A stretch of 38,759 nt of DNA from Shewanella decolorationis S12 (lineage in GTDB: Bacteria > Pseudomonadota > Gammaproteobacteria > Enterobacterales > Shewanellaceae), in NCBI RefSeq assembly GCF_000485795.1, contig NZ_AXZL01000002.1:1-38759 (forward strand), given 5' to 3'. The position numbers were made by a program, and so were the translations under genes. The notes beneath the pieces are model-generated. The model did no database searches. It was not told where the DNA came from and saw only the letters and a list, made by a program, of their open reading frames with translations. Every line of letters starts with the position of its first letter. Position 1 is the first letter of the stretch. Shown here one piece after another: positions 21,978 to 30,082 of this stretch.

Positions 21978-23225
21978 ATGCGTAATGCAAATAAAATCGC
22001 AGTTGCGTTATTGCTGTCTCTTTGTGGTGGTGCATTATCGGTTTCATCAGCTGTTGCAGCTGAGAAATGTGAAGTAGATAAGCGTCAATCTAAAGCGGTA
22101 GGCGAAAGTGCTGCTAAAAAGGTTCAGAAATCCTTTGAAGCTTATACAAATGGTCAGCTTGATGAAGCAATCGCTATTTTGTTAGAAGCAAACCCAAAGA
22201 ATGATTTCGATAAAGCGTATGTTGCGCGTATGCTCGGTAACTTCTATGCCGAAAAGGGCAAGATGGATACTGCGATCAAGTACCTGAAACAAGCCGTTGA
22301 AGCGGATATTTTAGGTGGAACAGATCACGCGGCGACACTGCGCCTCTATGCCGACTTATTGTTACAAGAGAAGAAGTTTAAGGAAGCGATTCCTTATTAT
22401 TACAAGTGGATGGACTTTACTTGTAAGGCTGATTCTCAAATGTATCGTCGTATCGGTATTGCTTACACAGAACTGAAACAGTGGGACAAAGTGATTGAAG
22501 TGGCTGATAAAGGTCTTTCTCTCGCCGAAGCTCCTGATAAAGGTCTGTATCAGATGAAACTGACGTCTTACTTCAACCAGAAGAAGTATAAAAAAGCCGT
22601 TGGTGTGTTAGAAGTCATGGTGCCGTTATTCCCGGATGATGGCAGATTATGGGTTCAGTTAGCACAGTTTTATCTGATGGTAGAAGACTATGATAAGTCG
22701 CTCGCGACTTATGATTTGGCTTACCGTAATGGTTTCTTGGATACAGGAGCTAACATCACTCGTTTAGCTCAGCTAATGGCACAGAAAGGTGCGCCATACC
22801 AAGCTGCTAAAGTATTTGAGAAGAACATGAAGTCAGGTCTAATCACTCAGGATGCTAAATCCTATGAGATTCTGGCAGGTTTCTACCAAAACGCGAAAGA
22901 GTTCAAAGAAGCTGCTGAGTTTTATGGAAAAGCGGCTGCTATCAATAACGATGGCAAGCTGTACCTGAAACAAGGTCGTTTACTGAGTTTGAATGAGAAA
23001 TACTCTGAAGCGATTCCTGTGCTTGAAAAAGCCATCTCTTTAGGTATTGAGCATCCAGGTGAAGCAAACTTCGAATTGGCGCTAGCCCATTTAAGTTTGA
23101 AACAGTACAAGTCAGCTTATAACCGCGCTGTATTAGCCGCGAAGGATAAGAAGACTGAGAAGAGTGCAAACAGCTATATCGCTTATATCAAAGAAAAAGC
23201 GCGTATGCACAACGTCGAACTGTAA
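21978..23225 (+). CDS. TPR-repeat periplasmic protein, TonB2 operon
   Basis: A 415-residue exported protein. It has a signal peptide (about 1-28, ending AVAA-EK) and at least eight tetratricopeptide-like helical repeats, such as AYVARMLGNFYAEKGKMDTA and AIKYLKQAVE. It should serve as a protein-protein scaffold in the periplasm. It ends the operon with a strong AAAGGAGG ribosome site two bases after tonB. In Vibrio and Shewanella the same TPR gene follows tonB2, and roles in receptor interaction or complex stability have been proposed, but the mechanism is not known to me. Confidence 0.9.
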   Translation: MRNANKIAVALLLSLCGGALSVSSAVAAEKCEVDKRQSKAVGESAAKKVQKSFEAYTNGQLDEAIAILLEANPKNDFDKAYVARMLGNFYAEKGKMDTAIKYLKQAVEADILGGTDHAATLRLYADLLLQEKKFKEAIPYYYKWMDFTCKADSQMYRRIGIAYTELKQWDKVIEVADKGLSLAEAPDKGLYQMKLTSYFNQKKYKKAVGVLEVMVPLFPDDGRLWVQLAQFYLMVEDYDKSLATYDLAYRNGFLDTGANITRLAQLMAQKGAPYQAAKVFEKNMKSGLITQDAKSYEILAGFYQNAKEFKEAAEFYGKAAAINNDGKLYLKQGRLLSLNEKYSEAIPVLEKAISLGIEHPGEANFELALAHLSLKQYKSAYNRAVLAAKDKKTEKSANSYIAYIKEKARMHNVEL

Positions 23226-23250
23226 CTCACTGTATTCGCAATGCAGATCT

Positions 23251-23276
23251 AAAAAGCCCCGTAAGGGGCTTTTTCT
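23251..23276. terminator. Bidirectional terminator of TonB2 operon and GGDEF-like gene
   Basis: AAAAAGCCCC-gtaa-GGGGCTTTTT is symmetric with A- and T-runs on both sides, between two convergent genes. Confidence 0.93.
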
Positions 23277-23786
23277 TTATTGAAGTTTTATCAGTGCTTG
23301 CGATTGATTTTGATCGCGCTCTAGCTCCAATGACAACCTGGAGACATGATTAAATAATGATTCTATTTTTTGTTCTTGGCTCGGTAAGCAGATGCAGGCT
23401 GCGAGTTTATAATCAATCTTCAGCTTATGATTTTTTCCAAATTCTTGGTTAAACTCTTGAATATGTTTCGCTATCCTTTTTAAAACGACTTCCGTACCTT
23501 CCTCATCAATATTGAAAAGTCCTAACGCAAAATGGTTGTGATCTAACCTTGCAATCAAATCTGTCGCCCGTAGCAGTGCTTCTTGTACCTGTTTAGTAAA
23601 GAATTCGAGTAAATGGGGTTGTTTGACGGTTTCATGAATGTGAGGGCACAGATACAATAACGCCAAGCTTTGTTGCTCGCGTATGTGCCTGTGCCACTCT
23701 CGGTTGAATACTTCCATGAAATAGGTTTGGTTATAGACCCCTGTTTCAGGATCCCTAAAACCTGAGTTACGAAATGAGTAGATCAT
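23277..23786 (-). CDS. Degenerate GGDEF-domain protein
   Basis: A 169-residue protein with the fold signature of a diguanylate cyclase domain: RDPETGVYNQTYFMEVFNREW corresponds to the DxLTGLxNRR start. The active site is lost. The GGDEF position reads RLDHNHFAL (80-88), and the first metal-binding Asp segment reads LLYLCPH instead of the usual LDIDHF. It has no sensory domain or membrane helix. So it cannot make c-di-GMP; it may bind another protein or a nucleotide. Start at 23786 follows GGGA. It converges with the TonB2 operon and diverges from the DUF885 gene, and is monocistronic. Confidence 0.75.
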   Translation of the reverse strand: MIYSFRNSGFRDPETGVYNQTYFMEVFNREWHRHIREQQSLALLYLCPHIHETVKQPHLLEFFTKQVQEALLRATDLIARLDHNHFALGLFNIDEEGTEVVLKRIAKHIQEFNQEFGKNHKLKIDYKLAACICLPSQEQKIESLFNHVSRLSLELERDQNQSQALIKLQ

Positions 23787-23866
23787 AGATGAATCCCGTA
23801 AGCAGACTTTGAACTAAGTATAGGAAGAGTTTGGCTATCACGGACCCAAAAGGAGAAATATATAAG

Positions 23867-25696
23867 ATGAAATTAAGTTTATTAGCGGGAACGATAGCGT
23901 TAGTGTTTGCTTTACAAGGCTGCTCAAAGCCGGAAACAACGACAGCAGTACAGGAAGGTACGACCCAAGCCGCTCCGGCGCAAAGTGAAGCTCAAACCGC
24001 TGAGTCTAAATACGCTGCCTTAGTCGATGCCTATTTTAAAGATTACTTAAAGTTAGAACCGATTTACGCCACTTTTGTCGGTGTTAATGATTACAACGCG
24101 CAGTTTGGTGGAGACTTAACCGAGGAATATCTTAAGGCGCGTCATGATCTTAATACCCGTTATTTAGCGCAAGTGAGAGCGATTGACCTTGAGCAATTGC
24201 CAGCCGATTTACAACTCAGCTATGCGCTGTTTGTGTATGACCGCGAAATGGCCTTAGTAGACGAAACTTTCCCATCACGCTTTATGCCTATTAGCCAGTT
24301 CTACAGCACAGTGATCACTATGGTGCAACTGGGTAGCGGTGAGAGTGCACAGCCGTTTAACACAGTACAGGATTATCGTAACTGGGAGCAGCGTGTTAAC
24401 GGCTTTATTGATTGGATCCAATTGGCCGAGAATCGCATGAATGAAGGTATTGCCAGTAAGGTGGTGTTACCGCGCGTGTTAGTTGAGCGGATTATTCCAC
24501 AGCTTGATGCCATGCTTACTACGGATGCTAGCCAAAGCATTTTCTATTCACCGATTAATCACTTCCCAGAAGGGTTTTCGGATCAAGATAAAGCTGAGCT
24601 AACGGCAAGTTATCAGGCGATGATTAATGAGCGTTTAGTACCTGCATTAACGGGGCTGCGCGATTACTTCAAGCAGACTTATTTGCCTAAGTCACGTGCA
24701 ACCGACGGTTGGTCCGGTCTGCCAAACGGTAAGGCTTGGTATCAGCATTTAGCCAATTCCCATACCACCACGACCATGCCAGTGGATGAAATTCACCAAA
24801 TCGGTTTGAATGAGGTCGCGCGTATTCTTTCTGAGATGGACAAAGTCCGTGAGCAGGTGGGTTTTAAAGGAGATTTAAAAGCCTTTTTCGCCTCTTTATC
24901 GTCTGAGCCACAATACTTCTATAACGATCGCCAAGGCCTAATCGATGGCTATATGGTGTTAAAAGATAAGATTAACCAAGTTTTGCCACAGTATTTTAAT
25001 GTGATGCCAAAGGCCGACTATGTGGTTAAACCGGTTGAAAGCTTTAGAGAGCAGTCGGCTGCGGGCGCATCCTATGAATCGCCGGCTGTGGATGGTAGTC
25101 GTCCAGGGGTGTTTTATATCAACACCTATAATCTAAAAGCTCAGCCGAAATGGGGCATGACGACGTTATCATTACATGAGGCCGCGCCTGGTCACCATTT
25201 CCAAATCGCCATTAAACAAGAGCTCACAGGCGTTCCTGAGTTCCAACGTTTCAGTGGCTATACCGCCTTCGAAGAAGGCTGGGCGCTCTATGCTGAATAC
25301 TTAGGCATCGAAATGGGGCTCTTTAGCGACCCTTATCAATACTTTGGTAAGCTGTCAGATGAAATGCTGCGTGCAATGCGTTTGGTGGTGGATACGGGAT
25401 TACATGCCAAAGGCTGGAGCCGCGAGCAAGCGATTCAATATATGAAGGATAATTCGCCCATGGCCGAGTCTGATATTATTGCCGAAGTTGAGCGTTACAT
25501 GGCGATTCCGGGGCAAGCGCTCTCCTACAAAGTAGGCCAGCTAAAAATCCTTGCCCTACGTGAGCGTGCTGAAAAAGCCCTAGGTGATAAGTTCGACCTC
25601 AAAGCTTTCCATGATCAGATCCTCACTTCTGGCTCGCTACCTATGGCGGTGATGGAGCAGAAAATCGATCGCTGGATTGCGGCGACTAAGGCTTAA
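23867..25696 (+). CDS. DUF885 family lipoprotein, putative metallopeptidase
   Basis: A 609-residue lipoprotein. The signal MKLSLLAGTIALVFALQGC places the lipidated Cys at residue 19. The rest is the DUF885 domain, with the family signature LHEAAPGHHF (an HExxxGHH-type zinc site) and a downstream Glu in FEEGWALYAEYLG. This makes a zinc-dependent peptidase likely, probably anchored to the outer membrane facing the periplasm. Relatives are common in Shewanella, often in several copies, with unknown natural substrates. ATG 23867 is preferred because AAAGGAGA lies upstream, and because the lipobox falls at normal distance; the frame stays open to 23831. Confidence 0.88.
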   Translation: MKLSLLAGTIALVFALQGCSKPETTTAVQEGTTQAAPAQSEAQTAESKYAALVDAYFKDYLKLEPIYATFVGVNDYNAQFGGDLTEEYLKARHDLNTRYLAQVRAIDLEQLPADLQLSYALFVYDREMALVDETFPSRFMPISQFYSTVITMVQLGSGESAQPFNTVQDYRNWEQRVNGFIDWIQLAENRMNEGIASKVVLPRVLVERIIPQLDAMLTTDASQSIFYSPINHFPEGFSDQDKAELTASYQAMINERLVPALTGLRDYFKQTYLPKSRATDGWSGLPNGKAWYQHLANSHTTTTMPVDEIHQIGLNEVARILSEMDKVREQVGFKGDLKAFFASLSSEPQYFYNDRQGLIDGYMVLKDKINQVLPQYFNVMPKADYVVKPVESFREQSAAGASYESPAVDGSRPGVFYINTYNLKAQPKWGMTTLSLHEAAPGHHFQIAIKQELTGVPEFQRFSGYTAFEEGWALYAEYLGIEMGLFSDPYQYFGKLSDEMLRAMRLVVDTGLHAKGWSREQAIQYMKDNSPMAESDIIAEVERYMAIPGQALSYKVGQLKILALRERAEKALGDKFDLKAFHDQILTSGSLPMAVMEQKIDRWIAATKA

Positions 25697-25713
25697 TACC
25701 GAGTCAATTATGT

Positions 25714-25749
25714 TGCGCCGTTATCGATAACAAAATCAATCACGGCGCA
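25714..25749 (+). terminator. Possible terminator after the DUF885 gene
   Basis: TGCGCCGT and ACGGCGCA form an 8-bp stem with a 20-nt loop holding the palindrome TTATCGATAA; a T-rich stretch (actttttaatt) begins 8 nt later. The large loop and gap before T-run make the call tentative. Confidence 0.4.
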
Positions 25750-25799
25750 GTTTAAGACTTTTTAATTAAACAGAATGTTTTTATACTCAACATTCACAT

Positions 25800-25822
25800 C
25801 CCGTTTTCAGTCATAAAACGGG
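25800..25822 (+). promoter_or_regulatory. Hairpin upstream of ppiC
   Basis: CCCGTTTT-CAGTCAT-AAAACGGG is a perfect 8-bp stem with a 7-nt loop, 52 bp before the ppiC start. No T-run follows, so it may be a leader structure or an operator. Confidence 0.4.
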
Positions 25823-25874
25823 AACCATATGATATTTGGGGCAAATGTCTCAGGATTATTCAGGGAGTTTTACC

Positions 25875-26153
25875 ATGGTTCAGGCTACAGCAAGACATTT
25901 GTTAGTGAGCAGCGAAGAGCAGTGCCAAGCACTTAAACAACAGATCCTCGATGGTGCCGATTTTGCGCAAATCGCCCGCGCCCATTCCTCATGCCCATCG
26001 GGTGCTCAAGGTGGCGAATTAGGTTCATTCGGCCCAGGGATGATGGTGCGTGAGTTTGATGAAGTGGTATTCAGTGCGCCTTTAAACGTGGTTCAAGGTC
26101 CAGTTAAAACCCAGTTTGGTTACCACTTACTCGAAGTCACTAGCCGCGGTTAA
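25875..26153 (+). CDS. ppiC: Peptidyl-prolyl cis-trans isomerase C (parvulin)
   Basis: A 92-residue single-domain parvulin that catalyses cis-trans isomerisation of prolyl bonds in the cytoplasm. It aligns along its full length with E. coli PpiC (93 residues): ARHLLVSSEEQC, GADFAQIARAHSSCPSG, GGELGSFGPGMMVREFDEVVF and TQFGYHLLEV. The start ATG 25875 follows GGGAG and gives the family length; the frame is open to 25836. It has its own terminator. Confidence 0.92.
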   Translation: MVQATARHLLVSSEEQCQALKQQILDGADFAQIARAHSSCPSGAQGGELGSFGPGMMVREFDEVVFSAPLNVVQGPVKTQFGYHLLEVTSRG

Positions 26154-26172
26154 TCGTCTTCTCGCCGAGACA

Positions 26173-26200
26173 ATGGCAGCGTTTGGCTGCCATTTTTTTA
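26173..26200 (+). terminator. ppiC terminator
   Basis: ATGGCAGC-gtttg-GCTGCCAT forms a perfect 8-bp stem followed by TTTTTTT, 20 bp after the stop codon. Confidence 0.9.
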
Positions 26201-26226
26201 GTTCGTCCATCCATTGGGGAGCCGCT

Positions 26227-26763
26227 ATGCTTGAACTGTATACCGACAGACTAAGACTTCGCAGTTTACAAGAGCAGGATTGGCCACATTTCTTGGCATT
26301 ACACCAAGATCCTGACATCAATCGTTACGTGCGTATTCCTGAAGCTCCCGAAGTGATCAGGCAAAAGTTTGAGCAGCGCTCAGCCACCTGGGACTATGCC
26401 TCTGGCGATTGGCTCACGCTGGTAATTGAAAACCTTGATTGCGGTGAGTTTATCGGTTTAACCGGGCTTCATTGCCATAGTGTGGAGGAGCAACGTGCCG
26501 AGGTCGGTTATTTGCTGGCGCACGCGGGGCAAGGTAAAGGGTATGCCACTGAGAGTTTACAGGCGGTTGTTGATTGGGCCTGTTTGAGTTTGTCAGTCCA
26601 TAAATTGGTTGGGCACTGCGCCAAAGACAACATCGGTTCGGCTCGGGTGATGGAGAAATGTGGCTTTCAACTCGAAGGCGTGTTTCGGCAGCATTTTAAG
26701 ATAGGCGATGAGTGGCTAGATGAATCCGCCTATGGGCTGCTCGCCGATGAAAGGCAAAGATAA
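26227..26763 (+). CDS. GNAT family N-acetyltransferase (RimJ/RimL type)
   Basis: A 178-residue acetyl-CoA-dependent transferase. It has the RimJ/RimL-like beginning LYTDRLRLRSLQEQDWPHFLALH, the acetyl-CoA-binding motif GYLLAHAGQGKGYATESLQAV (about 98-118), and the C-terminal NIGSARVMEKCGFQLEGVFRQH signature. Such enzymes acetylate the N-termini of ribosomal proteins or small amines, but the substrate here cannot be predicted. ATG 26227 with GGGGAG just upstream is the start; the open frame extends into the ppiC gene end but this extension crosses the terminator. Confidence 0.87.
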   Translation: MLELYTDRLRLRSLQEQDWPHFLALHQDPDINRYVRIPEAPEVIRQKFEQRSATWDYASGDWLTLVIENLDCGEFIGLTGLHCHSVEEQRAEVGYLLAHAGQGKGYATESLQAVVDWACLSLSVHKLVGHCAKDNIGSARVMEKCGFQLEGVFRQHFKIGDEWLDESAYGLLADERQR

Positions 26764-26793
26764 GTTAAATTATCTGCATCCCATGGGACATGC

Positions 26794-26802
26794 TGCTATA
26801 AT
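26794..26802 (+). promoter_or_regulatory. Extended -10 promoter for the S4-protein/rraB pair
   Basis: TGCTATAAT is a perfect extended -10 element (TGnTATAAT), 31 bp before the GTG start at 26834. No good -35 is visible, as is common for this promoter type. Confidence 0.6.
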
Positions 26803-26833
26803 GCCGCAGGTTTATTTTTTGAGGCGTGTTTAA

Positions 26834-27064
26834 GTGGCGCAAATTAATCAGTTAGCTTTGTATCCTGGTGAAGATTTTATTGAATTGTACAAAGTATTAA
26901 AGGTACAAGGCATGTCGAATGCCGGTGGCGAAGCAAAGCATGTTATTGATGAAGGTTTGGTTACCGTCAATGGCGAAGTGGAAACGCGCAAACGTAAAAA
27001 AGTCGTTGCGGGTGACATCGTCAGCTTTAATGGTCAATCGGTTCAAATCATTGCGGCTGAATAA
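26834..27064 (+). CDS. S4-domain RNA-binding protein (YbcJ-like)
   Basis: A 76-residue protein consisting of one S4 RNA-binding domain: FIELYKVLKVQGMSNAGGEAKHVIDEG followed by VTVNGEVETRKRKKVVAGDIV, as in E. coli YbcJ. It should bind structured RNA, possibly rRNA. The start is GTG at 26834; GAGGCG lies at -14. It is followed after 22 bp by rraB, and the two may be cotranscribed from the extended -10 promoter, so both would act in RNA metabolism. Confidence 0.88.
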   Translation: MAQINQLALYPGEDFIELYKVLKVQGMSNAGGEAKHVIDEGLVTVNGEVETRKRKKVVAGDIVSFNGQSVQIIAAE

Positions 27065-27086
27065 GCCAGATACTGTGGAGTAGGAT

Positions 27087-27473
27087 ATGCAATTTCCAGA
27101 CGACGATAATGGCAAAATGCTGGCTGCGATGGCCGAAGCCGGAATTGACCTCACTAAAGCCCTAGATGTTGATTTCTTTTTAGTTTTCGATGATCAGCGT
27201 GATGCTGAATCTGCACTCGAAGAGTTAGCCAACTCCGATTTAGAAGGCGAAGTTGAGCTGAACCTTAACGATGAACTTGGCAAGTGGGAAATCATCGTAT
27301 GCATCAACATGGTGCCGGACTACGATGACTTGGTTGAGCAAGAAACCATTCTCAATGATTTTGCGGCTGAGTTTGGCGGCATGACCGATGGATGGGGCGT
27401 GATGCAACACCAAGAAGGTGATGATGAGTTTATGGATGACGACCATGTTCACGATGAGCATTGCCATCATTGA
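27087..27473 (+). CDS. rraB: RNase E activity regulator RraB
   Basis: A 128-residue acidic cytoplasmic protein that binds the C-terminal scaffold of RNase E and inhibits degradosome activity. It matches E. coli RraB (YjgD): FPDDDNGKMLAAMAEAGIDLTK, VDFFLVFDDQRDAESAL, DELGKWEIIVCINMVPDYDDL and FGGMTDGWGVMQ. The tail DDDHVHDEHCHH is unusually rich in His and Asp, with one Cys, and resembles a metal-binding tail. A strong terminator follows. Confidence 0.92.
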   Translation: MQFPDDDNGKMLAAMAEAGIDLTKALDVDFFLVFDDQRDAESALEELANSDLEGEVELNLNDELGKWEIIVCINMVPDYDDLVEQETILNDFAAEFGGMTDGWGVMQHQEGDDEFMDDDHVHDEHCHH

Positions 27474-27487
27474 TAATTGATTTTAAT

Positions 27488-27520
27488 AGTAAAGGAGCCG
27501 AATGGCTCCTTTACTATTTT
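27488..27520 (+). terminator. rraB terminator
   Basis: AGTAAAGGAGCC-gaat-GGCTCCTTTACT is a perfect 12-bp stem followed by ATTTTT. Confidence 0.92.
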
Positions 27521-27663
27521 TACGGTTACATGCCGTGATTCTTCATTTAATACGATTGGTATAAATTCATTGCTACAAATCGAAATGTAGACGGGTAAAA
27601 CCGGGTCTTAGTTAAGAATATGGGGTTAAATGAATTAGTGAACATAGTTTGAAGGAGGACAGT

Positions 27664-28050
27664 ATGCCGATTAGCATTCATCTTGCGGCAATGTTGAGCT
27701 TAGCGATAAGCGTGAATTATTTTTTGTCTGGCAAAAAGCAAATTAGCGATTCCTTCAAAGCGAACAATATTGATGAGTCGCATAAGCAAACATTACATAG
27801 CTTATTTCTATGCCAAATTGGTTTTTTTGTCACATCTTGCTTATGTTTATTCGCTTGTGCATTTGGAGTTGTTTCCAGTATGTACAGCTACGGTTTACTG
27901 CTTTTTATCGGACTTAACTATGGTATTTTCGCCATATGGCACTGCTACATTGCAATCTTGAGCCCACCGAATAACAAGCTGCGTTTGTACCTGTTGGGAA
28001 TGATATTTTTATTGATCTCACTATGTTCTCTATTAGGCGCATTTATTTAG
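27664..28050 (+). CDS. Small integral membrane protein, unknown function
   Basis: A 128-residue protein with four predicted transmembrane helices (about 5-24, 47-72, 78-100 and 107-127). Short loops separate them, and the loop after helix 1 is hydrophilic (KKQISDSFKANNIDESHKQ). I recognise no family. The start ATG 27664 has an excellent AAGGAGGA ribosome site seven bases upstream, which supports that it is a real, well translated gene. It is monocistronic, with a terminator overlapping its stop codon, and converges with the solute-binding protein gene. Confidence 0.75.
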   Translation: MPISIHLAAMLSLAISVNYFLSGKKQISDSFKANNIDESHKQTLHSLFLCQIGFFVTSCLCLFACAFGVVSSMYSYGLLLFIGLNYGIFAIWHCYIAILSPPNNKLRLYLLGMIFLLISLCSLLGAFI

Positions 28051-28066
28051 TGCGCCTATGGTTTTT
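28034..28066 (+). terminator. Terminator overlapping the stop of the small membrane protein
   Basis: TAGGCGCA and TGCGCCTA form an 8-bp stem around the stop codon region, followed by TTTTT at 28062. It also lies at the 3' end of the convergent gene. Confidence 0.75.
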
Positions 28067-28893
28067 CAGTGAACATGTTTAGAGTTGGCAGAGTGTTCAA
28101 TCACTAGTTCTAGGCCGTACTGACGAACTAACTCTTGTAGCTTGCCATTTTGCTGCAGTTGATTTAACCAAAGATTGAGTTTTTCAGGGCTTAGCTGCGA
28201 ATTTGGATTTAATAAGATCCCATGATAGTAATGTTGGTCCCATTGATTTGACACAAATAATCGTTGTTGTTCGTGGGGATTTGTTGCTAGGTAATAATTA
28301 AGATAGGAAATGGTGGCTGGTGCAACTTCTGCCCGCTTTCGAAGTATGGTTTCAATCGATGCTTTATTACTATTAACAAAAACGACCTTAAATTCATTTT
28401 CAAGTTTTACCGGATCGGTTTCAAAGTGGGCAAAACGATAGTGGTAACCTTTAACGAGTGCCAGTGTTTTATCTTTAAGCTGTTCAAAAAATTCAGGGTC
28501 TTTTGCTTTTTCTTTCAAAGCGATAAAGATCTCGCCATCATGAATGTGCAAAGGAATAAAGGCGGTATCGAATTTTTCCCAGCCCCAATGGGGGTTTTCA
28601 AACATGATCATCTCAAATCGACCTGCTTCATAGGCTTTATATCGGTACTCAATACTCGTAGATACAAACTCAAAACTGATTTCTTGCTGAATTTGATTTA
28701 ACGCATTGATAAGATCGAGTGTTAAGCCTGTATAACGTCCGTCTTCCTGTAAATTAACGTAGGGAGCAAATTGGTAGCCACCAACACGAATGATCGATTT
28801 TGACTGAACCGCTGAGAGTGTATTGGCCATGGCAATACCTGAAAAATGGATTACTAGGCAAAATAGTAAATTTATTATTATGGCTAGCCGCAT
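28066..28893 (-). CDS. Periplasmic solute-binding protein, family 3
   Basis: A 275-residue protein of the SBP_bac_3 (type II periplasmic binding) fold. It has a signal peptide (about 1-23), then IIRVGGYQFAPYVNLQEDGRYTG and LTLDLINALNQ, the typical beginning of amino-acid-binding proteins, and a hinge crossing near LALVKGYHYRF. No ABC permease or ATPase genes are adjacent, so it may serve sensing or another role; Shewanella and Vibrio encode many such orphan proteins. ATG 28893 with GGGAGA upstream is the likely start, four codons after the first ATG of the frame. It diverges from the DUF2157 operon. Confidence 0.83.
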   Translation of the reverse strand: MRLAIIINLLFCLVIHFSGIAMANTLSAVQSKSIIRVGGYQFAPYVNLQEDGRYTGLTLDLINALNQIQQEISFEFVSTSIEYRYKAYEAGRFEMIMFENPHWGWEKFDTAFIPLHIHDGEIFIALKEKAKDPEFFEQLKDKTLALVKGYHYRFAHFETDPVKLENEFKVVFVNSNKASIETILRKRAEVAPATISYLNYYLATNPHEQQRLFVSNQWDQHYYHGILLNPNSQLSPEKLNLWLNQLQQNGKLQELVRQYGLELVIEHSANSKHVH

Positions 28894-29023
28894 AGATTCT
28901 CCCATTGGTCTTTAAGACTTAAGCTTATCTTTATGTGAGACAAGTTAATACAATTAATTATTGCACTGAAGTGAGTTAAATGCGTATTTTTGTGTAGTGG
29001 ATGTTGCTTAGGGAGCTTTTAGA

Positions 29024-30082
29024 TTGCGTAATCTTACCTCACAAGTCTATGAATGGTTAGAACAGGGACACATCACGTCTACCCAGGCAAACGATCTGTT
29101 TCGACAGTTATCCGTGCCGCCCAACGCCGTCCGTTGGCGCAGCCTATTGGCCCAGCTTTTACAATGGGCTGGGGCGTTAAGCTTTGCCTGCGGCGTGATT
29201 TTCTTTTTTGCCTTCAACTGGCAGTCACTCGAGCGAATGAGCAAGTTTGCGCTGATTGAAGCAGCGCTATTGATTAGCCTTGTCAGCTTTATTTGGTTGT
29301 ATTATCGAAGTGCATCGAAGCGGCTCGTTGACTCAGCTCAATCATTATTTGGTGCAACCCTTGCCAATGCCGCGCTGCTAGTGGTGAGCCTGTTGGTGGG
29401 AGGGCTGTTAGCGCTGGTCGGGCAAACATATCAAACTGGCGCAGATCCTTGGCAGTTATTCGCCATATGGGCGCTTGCGATTCTTCCCTTTGCTTGGGTG
29501 GCAGGCTTTGATGGCCTATGGTTACTACTGGTGGGGCTGGTTAATTTAAGCCTTGGGCTTTATGTTGATACCACTTCGTACTGGTTAGATGAACAGCAGT
29601 GGTTATTTATCTTCGCCGTGATAAATCTGACGCTGTATTACGGTTTTGTATTTCTCGGCAGCACAAGCAAACGCTGGCATGCGCCGCTGGTACAGTATTC
29701 AACTTCCCTTGCAGCCATGGCGTGTTTTACCTTACTTGTGTGCTGGATGATTTTCGAGCCGAGCGATGCTAAGCCTCTGCTTGTGGGTGTGTGGGCTGGT
29801 TACATTGTTCATTTATTGTTTGGATTCTGGTGGTTCAGGTACAAGCGATTGCAGGTTTATCCTTTGGCATTGGGTGGCTTTAGTTTGATCACCGTCGGTG
29901 CGGCGTTGCTAACAGAGCTACTGTTTCACGATACTGACCCTATAGGCGGCTTTTTATTTATCGGGCTCTACATCATTTTGGCGAGCACAGGTCTGAGTTC
30001 GGTACTGAGGCGGTTACATAGGCAATTCAGTGTTGATTTAATGCAAAACGTCTGCGCGAGTGAGGGATTACACCATGAGTAA
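29024..30082 (+). CDS. DUF2157 domain membrane protein
   Basis: A 352-residue polytopic protein. A soluble N-terminus of about 40 residues (VYEWLEQGHITSTQANDLF) is typical of DUF2157. About eight or more hydrophobic helices follow, starting with WAGALSFACGVIFFFAFNW. The start is TTG at 29024 with AGGGAG upstream at a suitable distance. It is the first gene of a three-gene unit with overlapping ends: DUF2157, DUF4401, GDYXXLXY. The combination is widespread in proteobacteria, but no function is known to me. Confidence 0.85.
   Translation: MRNLTSQVYEWLEQGHITSTQANDLFRQLSVPPNAVRWRSLLAQLLQWAGALSFACGVIFFFAFNWQSLERMSKFALIEAALLISLVSFIWLYYRSASKRLVDSAQSLFGATLANAALLVVSLLVGGLLALVGQTYQTGADPWQLFAIWALAILPFAWVAGFDGLWLLLVGLVNLSLGLYVDTTSYWLDEQQWLFIFAVINLTLYYGFVFLGSTSKRWHAPLVQYSTSLAAMACFTLLVCWMIFEPSDAKPLLVGVWAGYIVHLLFGFWWFRYKRLQVYPLALGGFSLITVGAALLTELLFHDTDPIGGFLFIGLYIILASTGLSSVLRRLHRQFSVDLMQNVCASEGLHHE

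Noticed and set aside
26116..26226. N-terminal extension of the acetyltransferase frame into the ppiC end
   Set aside because: The extension crosses the ppiC terminator, and the ATG at 26227 has a good ribosome site and the usual family start.
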